Positions 1-12,771 of a DNA stretch of 64,000 nt are shown here, piece after piece. Location of the stretch: NCBI RefSeq assembly GCF_024679245.1, contig NC_090184.1:10064233-10128232 (forward strand), given 5' to 3'. The DNA comes from Pseudorasbora parva. Taxonomy: Eukaryota > Chordata > Actinopteri > Cypriniformes > Gobionidae. The notes beneath the pieces were generated by a model. It saw only the letters and a program-made list of their open reading frames with translations. It searched no databases and was not told the DNA's origin. How positions within the stretch are numbered: the stretch's first letter is position 1; every line of letters begins with the position of its first letter. A program made the translations under genes and the position numbers.

Positions 1-66
1 TGAGGAATACAGCTCAGAAGGGTATTGAGAGAATTCCTAGATGACACTTGCGGGCAAATTAAATTT

Positions 67-100
67 GCTGCCGCTAGGGTGCGTCTAGATTTCTAGGCTA
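67..100 (+). mobile_element. right-end fragment of hAT-like element (same family as 23091-25070)
   Basis: Positions 71-100 match 25041-25070, the right terminus of the hAT-like element in intron 2, with one mismatch, and end in the same TTTCTAGGCTA. The rest of the element would lie left of the window. Its target duplication cannot be tested. Confidence 0.6.
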
Positions 101-1512
101 ATTTTGGCCATGTTTAGTATGAGAATCCAACTCTTTAACAATGTAAATAACAGAAAGTAACGTGTGCACTTTGCATATAGGGAGAACTGACGCTGATCAT
201 ATATCATCACAACTGTATTTATGTCTCTTTTGTATTAAATTATCTTGAGAAGCAACTAGTTTGAGATCAATGTAACAAAACTAAAAAAGCAACAGCCTGA
301 ATGAAATCAATCTTGCATGCATTGTTGAAAGTAGAGTGTTGATACTTTTCTACTGCAGTGTTGCGACGGCAGTGTTTCACGGTAACCTACCTGTGATGCT
401 CTAATGGTGCACACTAGCTTAAAGAATACTGCAAGCATCATCGCCTTGCACAAAACCGATCCAAAATAGAAGTGCTCTGACATCCTGAAGTTTTAAGAAC
501 CCCTCATCTTGTTAACGCATGCCGACTGCTTCTCATCCAACTGTCACGCTTTCTCAAGGTTCCTTAGCATGTACCTGTGGCCGTTGCCAGCTTCCTGTCA
601 GCTGAATCTGCACATTGTGGTCATGGCGTGACTCCAGACTGAACAACAGAAGCTGCTTTTGAACGGTTTTCCCGATTATGCTTCCATTACTTACAGCTTT
701 TCAAACACTCTGGTGATGCCTGTGTTTTCCATTTGAGAGTCTCTTAAACGTACAATTATTCTTCTTTTGCAGTACAGAGATTTTAGATCTCACTGTGGCA
801 GAACATGTATTATTCTCCATTTAAATAGTTTCCATTTAAAATCTTAAGTCATCTTTTTAATAAAATAATTGATCACATGGGATTATAGTATGGGGCTGTC
901 TGGGTGTTTTCACACTAGAGCTTTTCTTGAACACACAAATCAGTCTGATGTCAGCGCTTGGTTTTTTGGTTGAGGTGAAAGCAGCTTTCTGAACTTGGAC
1001 GAGCACTAAAAAACCATTTCCAAGTCTGCTTGTAAAGATAATGTGGAGTACCTTCATGTGGTCAGTTCACTACACGTACTGTCATGTAGCCTAGCTATGC
1101 AGAAGTAAACTGCTATATTAATGGCATACAATTTTCCTGTTTTAATATAATACATTTCTCATTGCTGTATGTCTAAGCAGAAATAATACCTGTAGAGAGT
1201 AGCTTAAACCCTGAATCTCTTGCAGTATATTCACAGCAGACAAAAGCACATTTAATTCCAAAGGCCCAAAAACATAATGTTAACTTTGGGTCATTGCATC
1301 GAGTGGCAAATGGCTGTGTTTAGTAGTCACAGTTGTACATGAAGTTGATGACAGTACGTAACTTGTTTCAGAACCAAATATTAGCAAAAAAGTCCTGTGG
1401 GGGGCGAGAAGTTGGAATTAAACTTGAGTTTAAACCAAGCATTTGAATGTCTGAAATTATCTACATCTTAACAAAACCTCTGCCTTTTGTCTGCACTGAT
1501 AAAGCACACCAA
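101..1512. other. intergenic, no gene recognised
   Basis: No open frame here has recognisable protein motifs or gene-like composition. Bases 110-139 resemble 20302-20331 inside the poly-G TTAA element, so a relic of that family may lie here. Nothing else was identified. Confidence 0.5.
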
Positions 1513-2676
1513 TATACACTTACCTAATGGACTATTAGGATCACCTGTTCAATTTCTCATTAATCCAATTGTCTAATCAACCAGTCACATGGCAGTTGCT
1601 TCAATGTATTTAGGGGTGTGGTCCTGGTCAAGACAATCTCCTGAACTCCAAACTGAACGTCAGAATGGGAAAGAAAGGTGATTTAAGCAATTTTGAGCGT
1701 GGCATGGTTGTTGGTGCCAGACAGGCTGGTCTGATTATTTCACAATCTGCTCAGTTACTGAGATTTTCACGCAAAACCATTTCTAGGATTTACAAAGAAC
1801 GTTGAGGGAAAAACATCCAGTATGCGGCAGTCCTGTGAGCAAAAATGCCTTGTTGATGCTAGAGGTCAGAGGAGAATGGGCCGACTGATTCAAGCTAATA
1901 GAAGAGCAACTTTGACTGAAATAACCACTCGTTACAACCAAGGTATGCAGCAAAGCATTTGTAAAGCCACAACACGCACAACCTTGAGGTGAATGGGCTA
2001 CTGCTGTTGTCCCCACAAGGTACCACTCATCTCCACTACAAATAGAAAAAAGAGGCTACAATTTGAGTCTTGATTTCTGTTGAGACATTCAGATGGTAGA
2101 GTCAGAATTTGGCGTAAACAGAATGAGAACATGGATCCATCATGCCTTGTTACCACTTTGCAAGCTGGTGGTGGTGGTGTAATGGTGTGGGGGATTCTTT
2201 CTTGGCACACTTTAGGCCCCTTAGTGCCAATTGGGTATCGTTTAAATGCCACGGCCTACCTGAGCATTGTTTCTGACCATGTCCATCCCTTTATGACCAC
2301 CATGTACCCATCCTCTGATGGCTACTTCCAGCAGGATAATGCACCATGTCACAAAGCTCGGATCATTTCAAATTGGTTTCTTGAACATGACAATGAGTTC
2401 ACTGTACTAAAATGGCCCCCACAGTCACTAGATCTCAACCCAATAGAGCATCTTTGGGATGTGGTGGAACGGGAGATTCGTGCCCTGGATGTGCATCCCA
2501 CAAATCTCCATCAACTGCAAGATGCTATCCTATCAATATGGGCCAACATTTCTAAAGAATGCTTTCAGCACCTTGTTGAATCAATGCCACGTAGAATTAA
2601 GGCAGTTCTGAAGGCGAAAGGTGGTCAAAAACAGTATTAGAATGGCCTTCCTAATAATCCTTTAGGTGAGTGTATA
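1513..2676 (+). mobile_element. Tc1-like DNA transposon, defective copy
   Basis: Imperfect terminal inverted repeats of about 30 bp bound the element: TATACACTTACCTAATGG at the left and the complement of CCTTTAGGTGAGTGTATA at the right, with TA at the ends as expected for Tc1/mariner. The interior is a degraded transposase gene. It resembles an abundant fish Tc1 family I recognise by its ends and coding sequence. A block appears missing near 2070, where the frame jumps from an AATTTG context straight into the mid-transposase region. Confidence 0.9.
1665..2640 (+). pseudogene. Tc1-like transposase, disrupted
   Basis: The reading frame starts at ATG 1665 (MGKKGDLSNFERGM, a helix-turn-helix N-terminus) and hits a TGA at 1803-1805 after 46 codons. 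Frame is regained at 2080-2640, which carries the catalytic core: QQDNAPCHKA with the second Asp, and SLDLNPIEHLWD with the Glu of a DD34E triad. The usual SPDLNPIE proline is Leu here. The first catalytic Asp region is missing, apparently in a deletion around 2070. The protein cannot be active; the element would depend on transposase supplied elsewhere. Confidence 0.88.
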
Positions 2677-3258
2677 TTACGGTCTAAAGACTAAGCTTAC
2701 CTAATACTAGTCTTATCATCATTAATAATGATGTGAGTGGACATTAATGTGGAATTGTTGCTGCCATGCTTAATGAGAGCATCATCACAATGAAAAAGCA
2801 TAAGGAGCAAAGTTGCTTGTTATTTGGAGATAGTTTTTGATCTGTAGACTGAGGAGGCAGCACTGTTCCAATAACAACCATTTGGCCATGAGCACTGTAT
2901 TTAACTCTGAGGTTCAATAGCAAACTGTGATGCTTAACTTTAATCTCTCAACATCTCTCAGGGGGACTAGCCTCAGCTTTAGATGGCATTCATATGGTTC
3001 GCCCATGGACCATCTTCAGACTTTCTGATGCATATTGCACTCAAAAATGGCAAAAGCTTTCTCTAGGTGGCAAGATCCAAACTGATTGGGTGTCGTTGTG
3101 GAATTTTAGGAGTCAAAGTTTGTTTTTTATCAGCTTGTTAAGGAAGCAAAGTCGTATTTACAAAGTTTGTAGGCTGCTTCTGAATAAATACTTGTCATTG
3201 TACCTGTCAAAGTGGGAAGATCTTGGCTAGAATAAGTTGTGTGGACCAGACTTTGTAC
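2677..3258. other. intergenic, no gene recognised
   Basis: No coding signal. The segment at about 2960-3150, with ATGGTTCGCCCATGGACC, has the look of a dispersed repeat, but I cannot name a family or find its ends. Confidence 0.4.
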
Positions 3259-3913
3259 TAAGGTCTGGGACACACTTGACTATTTTCAAATCTTAAAGGA
3301 CAACTCCAGTGAGAAATGAGCCTTGGGGTAATTGTGTGTTAATTTGAGGCTATTTTGAGCCTTGTTAGTGGTATTAACTAGCGATTTAATTTTTTCTTAA
3401 CCAATGCCCCCTAGACATGCGTTAAAAGCTAATCTGTTTTTAGAGATAAAACAACACTTTACATTCGATTTTCATGAAAACATCCCACAGAACGATCTAC
3501 TCGGCAAACATCTGTTAATTACCCCTAGGGTCCTTTCTCACCAGAGTTGTCCTTTAACCTATTTTAAAACTATGGGCAGTTCCATCTGATTTTTAGCATT
3601 ATAATCTTTTGAATGCACACACTACAAGATTCTACCAGACTGCGAGACCACACACCTGTCAATTGTAGTATTTTTACAGTGAGACAAGATCTCAAAAAGA
3701 CTCGCGAGATCAAACGTGACCTGAAAAGAAAACAAATGGAGGACGATCAACGTCGTCAGCTGGTTCTCCTGGCGTGAGTTTTGTTAAACAAATGAGAAAA
3801 AAAGAACGTGTGATCTTTCTCAATACTTTCATGGCATGTTTGTGGATGCCAAGTTCCAGCTATAGAAGCATTCAACATCCGGTTAAAAATCGTCAAGTGT
3901 GTTGCCAGCCTTA
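3259..3913. mobile_element. TIR-bounded MITE-like repeat
   Basis: TAAGGTCTGGGACACACTTG at the left end is mirrored imperfectly by the complement of CAAGTGTGTTGCCAGCCTTA at the right, about 30 bp with several mismatches. No transposase is present. The target duplication is unclear, so the superfamily is not assigned. Confidence 0.5.
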
Positions 3914-4665
3914 ACAAGACAAACAAAGATGTGCCATTGATGGTTTAACATTTACACGGGTAGGACACCCTGAAGAGACAGACGTTCAAGCTGGTTCCAG
4001 GTCATTTTTTTCAGATGAGATCACAGAAAGCCAAAGCCTTGCCTGGGTAAATGACAGGTGTGGAACTTCTACTGAAAAAGTAAATTCAATATTCAAGTTC
4101 AATTTTTTTGACAGTCAAATATCTGTCTGGCTGTGCAGATTGAGCCCACCCCTAATATTGTTTATTCCTAGGGAGAATGAGGTTGAATTTATAGTACAAT
4201 TGGGATCTGAGCAAATCCGTAAAAAAAAAAATATATATATATATATGTAAAGTCAAAACCATGATGACACCAGAGTTTAAATTAGACTCAGAGCAGCTAT
4301 CACACATTCATGCTTGAAAACAACTCACTCTGCTCCCATTTGTTTGTGTGTTTGCCTGTCCTGAGATATTGCTTTGGAAGACCTCATGCAAGTATTTCAT
4401 TAGAATGTCTCTGAGAGAAATTCCTCAGTGCAGAGAGGATGTCAGGCGCTGGCATTTGGAAACCAATTCAGGCATCTATAGACTGAAAATACCCAGCTGA
4501 AGAAATGTTAAAGGTGAGAAGAATCATTTAACCAAAAATCATTGCTCAACCTCTTCCATTGTGCTTTAAAGGAGATCCAGCTCTCTTCAGCTTTTCTTGC
4601 CTAACATATCTCTCTCCGAGAGTGAAGAGGAAGAAAGGGCTTTTTTGTACATGAGTATCCTTTAA
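3914..4665. other. intergenic, no gene recognised
   Basis: Non-coding. It contains a short A-run and AT repeat (about 4220-4247) and otherwise unclassified AT-rich DNA. Confidence 0.4.
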
Positions 4666-5477
4666 AGGTGCCCTAGAATGAGTTGAAACAATATGTTAAA
4701 TTGTTCTCTAATATCTACATAGAGGGTATGTGGCTTATTTAAGGTCAAAAATTGTCCAGATACAGTTTTCCAGGTCCATTTACAACCCTATAAATTGTCC
4801 CTAGAATGTAATGCTCAGTTTTTGCCTTATTTGGAAGGGTCATGAATATTAATGTTGAGCTCTGCTCTGATTGGCTTATTTCAGCAGCTCACAGGTAAAG
4901 CAGCTCGTGAGTCCTGACCGTTGTTCCCTGACTGAATGACACTTGAATGAAGCAAAACAACACAAATAGAGACAGATCATCTGCGCGCGAGAAAGACTTT
5001 TTTTGTCTTTTTTCGTCAACGATATTGCATTTTTATATAACGTTAGTCACAATGTAGGCTTCGCAGTGACTGTGATGTAGCCTAATCTGAAATACAAGCA
5101 TGCAAAAACATCATAGGCCTACTTCAGTTCTCAAAAATATAAATATATAAAACTTATATTTTTACAAAATTAATAGCCTTGTCACATGACTCTCGTTTTA
5201 ACTTGTATGGTGGAAAAGGTGACGTTTGCTAGAAGGATCGAGTAAACGATCTGACAGATGCAAATGTTGAGGCCGTGCATATAGATTTGCACGCTTGCGT
5301 CACGGTTGGGTTTATGTTGAGAAGCACTTATTTTTCCGTGGTGTTTTTCATGCCTGAGATTTATATATGAAGGAGTAGGCAATTGTGTTTGAGACTCACA
5401 GTATGTGATGTCCATGTACTGAACTTTTATTATTTCACTATGGAAAGGTTAATTCAATTTTTAATTCTAGGGCACCT
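4666..5477. mobile_element. MITE with TTAA target duplication
   Basis: A perfect 16-bp inverted repeat, AAAGGTGCCCTAGAAT at 4664-4679 and its complement at 5464-5479, bounds 812 bp flanked by TTAA on both sides (4662-4665 and 5478-5481). TTAA duplication points to a piggyBac- or Kolobok-mobilised non-autonomous element. No open frame in it looks like a transposase. Confidence 0.75.
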
Positions 5478-6120
5478 TTAATTAGCTGGAGAACACAGCA
5501 ATATATTTTTTTAATATAACAATATTAAGAGTAATACTAGCTGTCTGTTTTTAAAACTATGGTATATAGAATTGTACAGGAGATTTACATTGCTTTAAAA
5601 GAAAACTGTAGCCCTTTCTCATATGTTGACATTAAGTAAAATATGAAATTTTGACTTATAATGAATTCTAAAAACCCTTTGTATTTTGCTCCTATGGTGA
5701 GATATGATTTGAGCTTTTTCCCCCTAAAATATGGCAGAAAAGATTGCTCTTGCAGAGACAAAGCTAGCTGTATGTGGGAGGTGTGCTTTTATGCTGAAAC
5801 AGTGAAACGCGCTGGTGTGTGTGTGCACGGTTTTCACTTTGTGTTAGTACTGTAAGCTCTAGTCACAGGTAGTGTAGAGCACAACATTGTGGTTTACTAT
5901 GACAATCCAAAGTCACACTCTCGCAAATATATGCCAGCACACCTTCAATAAGATCACAAGTCACAAAGAAGATGAATTTTTTGTTTTATTTTTTTTTAAA
6001 GTGAGCATTGAAATGTGATACCTATGCTTTTGGTATTGTGCATTGAGATCGAATAACTTCATGTTTGCCCGTTGTTGTTTTGTTTTTTATTTGGTTTTTT
6101 TACAGGCCATAGCACTACCA
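5478..6120. other. intergenic, no gene recognised
   Basis: AT-rich DNA with T-runs near 5990 and 6090. The 64-codon open frame at 5661 shows no motif and is probably chance. Confidence 0.4.
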
Positions 6121-6742
6121 TATACACCAATCAGGCATAACATTATGACCACCGACAGGTGAAGTAAATAACACTGATTATCTTTTCATCAATGCACTTT
6201 ATAGTGGGTGGGATAATTGCTCACAAGATTAATGCATTTTGAGTAATGCAGTTTGTTGTGTATGGGGCTGCATAGCCACAGACCAGTCCCCTGTCCACCA
6301 CTGAAAGCACCAATAGTAGGGACATGAGCATCAGAACTGGACCATGGAGCAATGGAAGAAGGTGGCCTTGTCTCATAAAGCAGAATTGTTTTTTTTTTAC
6401 ATCACGTGGATGGCCAGGTGCATGTATGTTGCTAACCTAAGGAACACATGGCACCAGAATGCACTATGGGTAGAAGGCAAGCTGGTGGAGGCAGTGGGAT
6501 GCTTTGGGCAATGTTCTGCTGATGTTCTGAACAAACAAGTCCGATCCATGGATACTCCACCTTGCAATTTACAGGACTTAAATGATCTGCTGCTTACATC
6601 TTGGTGCCAGATATCACAGTATACCTACACTAGGGTCTAGTGGAGTCCATGTCTCAATGGGTCAGAGCTGTTTTTGCAGCAAACGACGGACCAACACAAG
6701 GAATATTCATAATGTCATTATGTTATACCTGATTGGTGTATA
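6121..6742 (+). mobile_element. Tc1-like transposon, internally deleted copy
   Basis: TATACACCAATCAGGCATAA at the left is mirrored by the complement of TTATACCTGATTGGTGTATA at the right, giving TIRs of about 28 bp with TA ends. The interior keeps a stretch before the transposase catalytic core (around 6340-6510) and the 3' part (around 6530-6700). The middle with the QQDN and PIEHLWD motifs is gone. The same family, in the opposite orientation and less deleted, starts at 63307. Confidence 0.85.
6344..6640 (+). pseudogene. remnant of Tc1-like transposase
   Basis: This 98-codon frame is chance continuity across a deletion. Its start and its end (NLQDLNDLLLTSWCQIS) correspond to separate parts of the transposase. 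No catalytic Asp or Glu motif survives, so it is non-functional. Confidence 0.7.
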
Positions 6743-7667
6743 ATTACACATAAAGATGTTTAAAATAGCTGAACCACCAAGTGTGGATTCTTTGTTAATT
6801 GTCTGAACTTTTTGTCCTCCCTGAAGAGTTCCTATCATTACATATAATAAGACAATAACATTTTTGCCAGACAGGACATGAATGTACGAAATAGCAGTTA
6901 GCCTAAATGAATTGCTAAGTATGAGTTAGTTATTTATGAAATACTACATTTTTGTTTATTTATCTGGGATACCATTCATAGATTATGGATCAAATCCAAG
7001 AGCTGCTTAATGAGTGGGAGTGAGTCATGGCACATGTTGAGTCATGGGACTTAACCTGAATCTCAATGGGTCTGATTGTGTGTTTATTTATTTAGATCTC
7101 CAGAGCACACCAACAATGGGGTCAAGGTTTGTCTGGTTAACTTCAGCTATTCTCCTGCTAACTAATGTTATAACTACATCGTTATGATGGTGAAAAGTAT
7201 TTTTTTCAAAATCAGCCATTCAGAAGAAGCCGCATAATATAAGTTCAGCTAATCAGTGTAGAGTAATTAGTATAACATTCTTTTTTTCAGCCTAATTTGT
7301 TTTTAAGAGATTTGGTGACATCGACCCTGGAAAACAGGCACTTGGTGAAATCATGGTCAACCTTCACTGTACCAAAGGAACATTGACATTTTAGTTTAAG
7401 TGCAACAGGGGTTAGTAGTTAACACATAATACTTATGACAGGGTGAGTTTTTTTCAGTCAGTGTCGTCCAAAGGCACAGGATTAACTAAACCAGAGCATT
7501 TGAGCCCCCTCCCTTCCCAAGCCTTTGCCCGGGGAAAGTTTACCAGCAGGGCACCGTATCCTTTCCCCTGTGTTGCCATCTGTTCATTCAGACTCCCTTT
7601 CTCTCCACACTGGAGGCTGCCCTCTCTGTGCCGCTTTTGACGCTTGTAATCCAACAGGAGTGTTTCC

Positions 7668-7672
<5 letters not shown>
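6743..7672. other. intergenic, no gene recognised
   Basis: AT-rich DNA without coding signal. The last 150 bases before the GT repeat are more GC-rich but show no recognisable exon. Confidence 0.4.

Positions 7673-7761
<89 letters not shown>
7673..7761. repeat. (GT)n microsatellite, about 89 bp
   Basis: Uninterrupted GT dinucleotides. Open frames across it on both strands (poly Cys-Val, poly His-Thr) are artefacts of the repeat. Confidence 0.98.
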
Positions 7762-7762
<1 letters not shown>

Positions 7763-9904
7763 ATATAAGAAAAAGAGCAATGTGATTTCACTTTCATCTG
7801 ATATACAATTAGAGATAATCAAAACAGGCCTGCTTGCTTTTGAAAAGGACAAAATACAATCACAATACAAATTAAAGTAGATCTAATCTTTCAACTACTC
7901 TTTTCTAACATTTGATTATTGATTGATTCGAACATATTGATTTTGACCCTGTATATATTTTGACCCAATTTAGAGCAACAGTAAAGGGTGTTGGGTCCTG
8001 CCATCCATGTGAATGTTTGATATGTACCACCTACCTGTAAATTGGTATTAAACATTAAAATTGTCTTTCAATATTATTAATATTTCAGCTGCTTGAAATA
8101 CACTACATGGCTGATAATGGGTATGCCATTAGCCATGGATTTTCCTTCCAAAAAGTGAGTACTCAAGAAATCCATTTCCTGTTCTTCACATACTGTTTGA
8201 TTACTTTAGAGAGTCTATTCATATAGGCTCATTTGAAACATACTTCGACCTACATTTTTGCAATTTTTTGTAACACAGTTTGTTGTAAATGAAGCTTCAT
8301 AGTTCTCCACTGAAAGTGTTGCAAGAAGCAACATAATCATTTTGCTGAAATGTTGCTGCAGATATGTTTATATGTTGAGAGATATGTCTACTGGACCTTT
8401 ATATATTCATCCAAACATTTTGAATTTAGCAGAATTTTTATATGTTAATCAATTAAGTAAATCAGTTCAGTATAGACAAATTGCTGGATGTAAAAATGTG
8501 GTGTCCATTAACTTGTGTAACATAACCAATAATAAACAATTATCCAGTGTCAGCGGTGGCTAATTTTGGCTAAGATGTCAACACAACTGTAATTGCATAT
8601 TCAATTTTGAAACATTATGTTTAAGAAAGTGGTCTAAAGCTAATTAGTTATCTTATGTGTGGTATTAAGATGACCACTAATGGCTCTCATTAGTTGAATA
8701 ACTCGCTGGTTGTTTTGTAATTACAGTGTGTACAGATCAACTGCTGCGTGGCTGTTAATTGTGATCATGTCTGTCAAGCTCAAAGGACAAAAAATCCCAC
8801 TAAAGAGAACTATAAAAAGGTTCTATAGCAGTGTGCAACTTCATTTGGCTTCTCTAGTAGTTTGTGATTTAGTTTGGCATGGGTAATGGCCATACATTAA
8901 CCTAAGAGTGTAATCACACATCCAAAAGATGTCATTTAAATCTTGCTTTGTGTAAATATGAAACAAGTGATGTCAGAATCACTAAAACATCATACAAAGG
9001 TAATGCTGGCTTCAAGTCATGTCAGAAAGATCGCATTTATGAGAAGAACTCCCATAAATGTCGCATAAACCACAATGTCATAATTACAAGTGTGAAACAG
9101 GGTTTTTTATAAGCGCAAACTGTTTGAATTGGAAACGTGCCAATTAAAGAGTCATGCCAGAATATTTATATGTGGTAGAAATAGTTTGGGTACATTTTTG
9201 TACTATTGTGTGCCAGGAAATAAAAAATTCTGGCAGCACAGCAAAGACACAGTACATTGGTAAAGCATCAGTTGCATATGTGCATTTATTTATTTTTTTC
9301 ATTTTGTTTCACCAGGGCTTAACAAGCTTCCTGTCTTCGTAAGTGAAATATAAAATTGCCCAAACATTTTTTTTTTCTCACTGAAACACACCACACATTG
9401 TTATTACAGTTTCTAGGCTTGTAAGTATTTCTTCCCAGGATGTCTTGAAGGGATAAGACTGAAGCAGACAAAACATCTCATTAGTTTCCTAGTAAGTGAA
9501 TATTGCTGGTGAAGAACACAAGGCTTACCTAAGCCAAATGCTTACTGATGAGTACTGATGGCTTTCTTCTCTTTTTCACACTTGTTCGTTTTGGACAATG
9601 TGTGTAGCCAGATCTTGCACTCATAATAGAGTAATGGGCGAAGGCGGCATGGTACCGCTGCGGCATGTGTTGGCAAACAACATTGATTGTTTAACCAGGC
9701 GACCATATGGCCCATGCTTCCAAAAGACTAAATCCTTCAAGAGCCTGTCCTAAAACAATTATCCTGAGACTGGACCTTCCAACTGAGCACATATTGCCAG
9801 CATGTAGTACCTATGATGCTGGCATTGCTGTTATTATGATCCCTTCACATCTGTTCTTCAGGAGAATTTGCTTCCTTGACTTTCACGAGATGTCACCACA
9901 GAAC
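7762..9904. other. intergenic, no gene recognised
   Basis: More than 2 kb of AT-rich DNA. The short open frames (8342, 9154, 9707) have no motif and no flanking splice signals that I can support. Confidence 0.4.
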
Positions 9905-10260
9905 AGAGGTGCCCAATCTTTTCCCTGGAGATATAAATCCCTGCAATCTTCAGCTCCAACCCTGAACAAACACAATCAAACCAGCTAATTAAGATCTTCA
10001 GGAGCACTTGGTAATTACAGAGAGGTGTGTTGGAGCAGGGTTGGAAGTGAAATCTGCAGGTGGATCTCCAGGAACTGACAAATGAATTATGGGAAAGAGA
10101 TTCCTGCTCCTGCAGGTTACTATCTAAACAGAGTTTAGATTTAAACATACCTGAGCCTGCTAATCATGTCTTTATAATCACTAGAAACATCCAGGCAGGT
10201 GTTTTGGAGCTAAACTCTGCAGGAAAGTGGCCCACCAGAATTGAACTGTTATAGAGGAAA
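9905..10260. repeat. dispersed fish repeat with inverted arms
   Basis: Within 9905-10075, CAGCTCCAACCCTGAACA and the complement of GTGTGTTGGAGCAGGGTTGG form facing arms, continuing out to CCTGGAGAT and ATCTCCAGG. A second related piece follows (AAACTCTGCAGGAAAGTGG). It resembles a common fish MITE-like repeat; family not assigned. Confidence 0.5.
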
Positions 10261-10734
10261 AATGTCCTGGAGCATCCTAGAGTTTAGTGTCTTGCTCAAG
10301 GGTGCAATGGAGATGGCTTATGCCTTGTGGGAATAAGTAAGGAACCTCATGGCTAGCAGCTCTGGTCATTACGTTTTGAACATCAAATATCTACTATTTA
10401 CACATGTCAGCAAGAAACCTATCTTTTCGTTCAGGGAGAGGAATAATCTTTAATTAGGCAAATCTAACTAAGAAACTGTGAACACTTGTTCACAATCTAA
10501 GATTGATTTGTGGAAACTGCTGCTGGAATTTAAAAGCAATTTTGCTTTAAAGGGAGGTTGGACAGATACAATGCAGAGGAGATTCGGCTGAATTAAAAAG
10601 TTACCTAGCAGCAGATCAGTAGTTAGCTTGAATTAGCTTTATATTATCACAAGTATGTACATATAGGTGATACACCTTATTGTGACCTTTAGTAACCTTC
10701 AGTTCCTACAAAAAGTTGTTGTTTAAACCATTAT
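10261..10734. other. intergenic, no gene recognised
   Basis: AT-rich, non-coding, no repeat boundary recognised. Confidence 0.35.
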
Positions 10735-11113
10735 TAAAAAAACAACCTAAGATTGGTTGACGATTGTATTTCGTTATGAATTCGATTGTATTCCGTCTTT
10801 CGGATGAGACGTTAAACCGAGGTCCTGACTCTTTGTGGTCATTAAAAATCCCAGGATGTCTTTCGGAAAAAGAGAAGGGGTGTAACCCCGGCATCCTGGC
10901 AAAAATGGCCTCCTAATAATCCCCCTCTCCTGATTGGCTTCATCACGCGGTCTCCTCTCCACCAATCAGCTGGTGTGTGGTGAGCGTTCTGGCGCAATAT
11001 GGCTGCCGTCGCATCATCCAGGTGGATGCTGCACGTTGGTGGTGGTTGAGGAGATTCCCCCCTTCTATGTAAAGCGCTTTGAGTGCCTTGAAAAGCGCTA
11101 TATAAATCGAACG

Positions 11114-11116
<3 letters not shown>
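10735..11116 (+). mobile_element. retroelement fragment with L2-type 3' tail
   Basis: The 3' end reads GTAAAGCGCTTTGAGTGCC then AAAGCGCTATATAAATCG, the tail shared by fish L2-like LINEs and SINEs that use their machinery, followed directly by an (ATT)n tract as expected for such tails. The 5' limit is uncertain and no tRNA promoter box is clear. Confidence 0.6.

Positions 11117-11194
<78 letters not shown>
11117..11194. repeat. (ATT)n microsatellite at retroelement tail
   Basis: About 26 ATT units directly abut the L2-type tail, so the tract probably grew from the tail repeat. A poly-Tyr open frame through it is an artefact. Confidence 0.95.
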
Positions 11195-11195
<1 letters not shown>

Positions 11196-12029
11196 TATTC
11201 AACTCTCCTAACCAGTGCAGCAAAGTAGGTGTCAAAATGTCTCTTCAATGTCTGTTTTGTTATTAGTTTCAGTATTTTTTTTTTATATACAGTGTTTTTT
11301 TCTTATTCCATCTGCTAAATGGTAAAGAAAATTGCACAACTGATCACATAAAAAACAAATACACTGGAAGAAATTATTGATGTTGTAAATGTGTCAGAAA
11401 ATAGCTGTGAGTGGGTTCAGATAGACACAGAATGTATATTAATATTTATGAATTACCTTTTTTTCATTCATAGCATTCATGCTAGCATTCATAAGTGGTA
11501 CACTGAAGAAAATGTTTTGGACCTTTAAAAAAAGATTAATAATTTGTTAGAGCCCCTTTTTCTATAAAATATTATTTTCTATTAAATTATATTCATTGTT
11601 TGGTTCACAATTTTGATTTAATATTATTCAAATACATTCATGCAAAATAAAATAACGATTTATTAGAAAGACCATATCATACTTAAATCAATATATTTTC
11701 TTACAGAAGCCAAAATGTTACTTAATCGTGATGATGCCGGTGAATCACAGCCATCGCTATGATCAGATGCTTACCTGCTTCTTTCACACCGCTGTCATTG
11801 CTTCTGTGTTTACTTCCTTATTGAGAGGAAAGCACACATATGTACATGTTCATCTAAACATCACTCTCAGCAGCTTGGATGGCATTGTAATGTTCACTAT
11901 ATATAACTTCAAAGTTATTTCTAATTTATTTTTTACTTCGAAGCAAAGAATGAAAAAGACCTTCACTGTGAATATGCCAGGGCCTTGAATAACGTTCAGA
12001 TTCACTCTTGTACGTTTTGAAATTTTGTT
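11195..12029. other. intergenic, no gene recognised
   Basis: AT-rich DNA. The 86-codon frame at 11728 has no recognisable domain. Confidence 0.4.
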
Positions 12030-12113
12030 GAAATATTTTCCTGTTTAACACTGTGAAGCTGCTTTGAAACGATCGTCATTGTAAAAGTACTATATAAATA
12101 AAGTTGACTTGAC
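12030..12113 (+). mobile_element. L2-type LINE/SINE 3' tail
   Basis: AAGCTGCTTTGAAACGATCG and CTATATAAATAAAGTTGACT match, in reverse complement, the repeats at 27491-27588 and 37233-37300. Only the last 80 bp or so are recognisable. Confidence 0.65.
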
Positions 12114-12681
12114 TGTGTGTGATTACATCACTGACACAAGCAGTGTTTCTGGCTGCAGGTCACTTAGTGGCCACCGGTGCTGCTAATAACACGAGTTTCT
12201 GAATTCTACATATAGACTATGCACCAGAGAAACAAGAGCACTGCCATCTTCCTCCACTTTTTTCAGTATGGTTAAATGCAATGTTAAAACACGTGAAGGT
12301 GGTTTGGTGGGAATGTGTCCAAGTATGACCCATTCTTGCCTTTGAAGACAGATTCTGAGCTCTTGTTGTCCCCTCCTGCCCTTGATATTGACTGCAGTAG
12401 CCTGCAGTGTGCTTGTCGATGCAAGGGTTTCACAGGTGCAAGCTGGGGCGGAATCTTTTAATACATAGAAAATCCAAGCAGACAGAGCACTGAAACTGTG
12501 CTTTTCACCAGGCATTTGCTATCACAGCGTGACCTCTGCCTTTCCTTTAACCGGCAACCTGGTAGAGTCATTTGAACATGCAGGATTGTTTATTTATTAG
12601 AAAATTATTTTCAACCAGAAATTTTCAGCCATCTTGTTTATTCCCAAATATATATTGATGGGATTTGAGTGCTATTGATTT

Positions 12682-12684
<3 letters not shown>
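12114..12684. other. intergenic, no gene recognised
   Basis: No supported coding sequence. The minus-strand 110-codon frame at 12183-12515 shows no known domain. Confidence 0.35.

Positions 12685-12767
<83 letters not shown>
12685..12767. repeat. (AT)n microsatellite
   Basis: About 83 bp of uninterrupted AT. Confidence 0.97.

Positions 12768-12771
<4 letters not shown>

Noticed and set aside
857..1057. 66-codon minus-strand frame, and similar 60-80-codon frames throughout
   Set aside because: Length is expected by chance in 64 kb; no motifs, splice signals or conservation evidence.
7454..7880. open frames of 66-138 codons across the GT repeat
   Set aside because: They are translations of a dinucleotide repeat on both strands.
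10934..11266. 110-codon frame with poly-Tyr
   Set aside because: Produced by the ATT repeat behind a retroelement tail.
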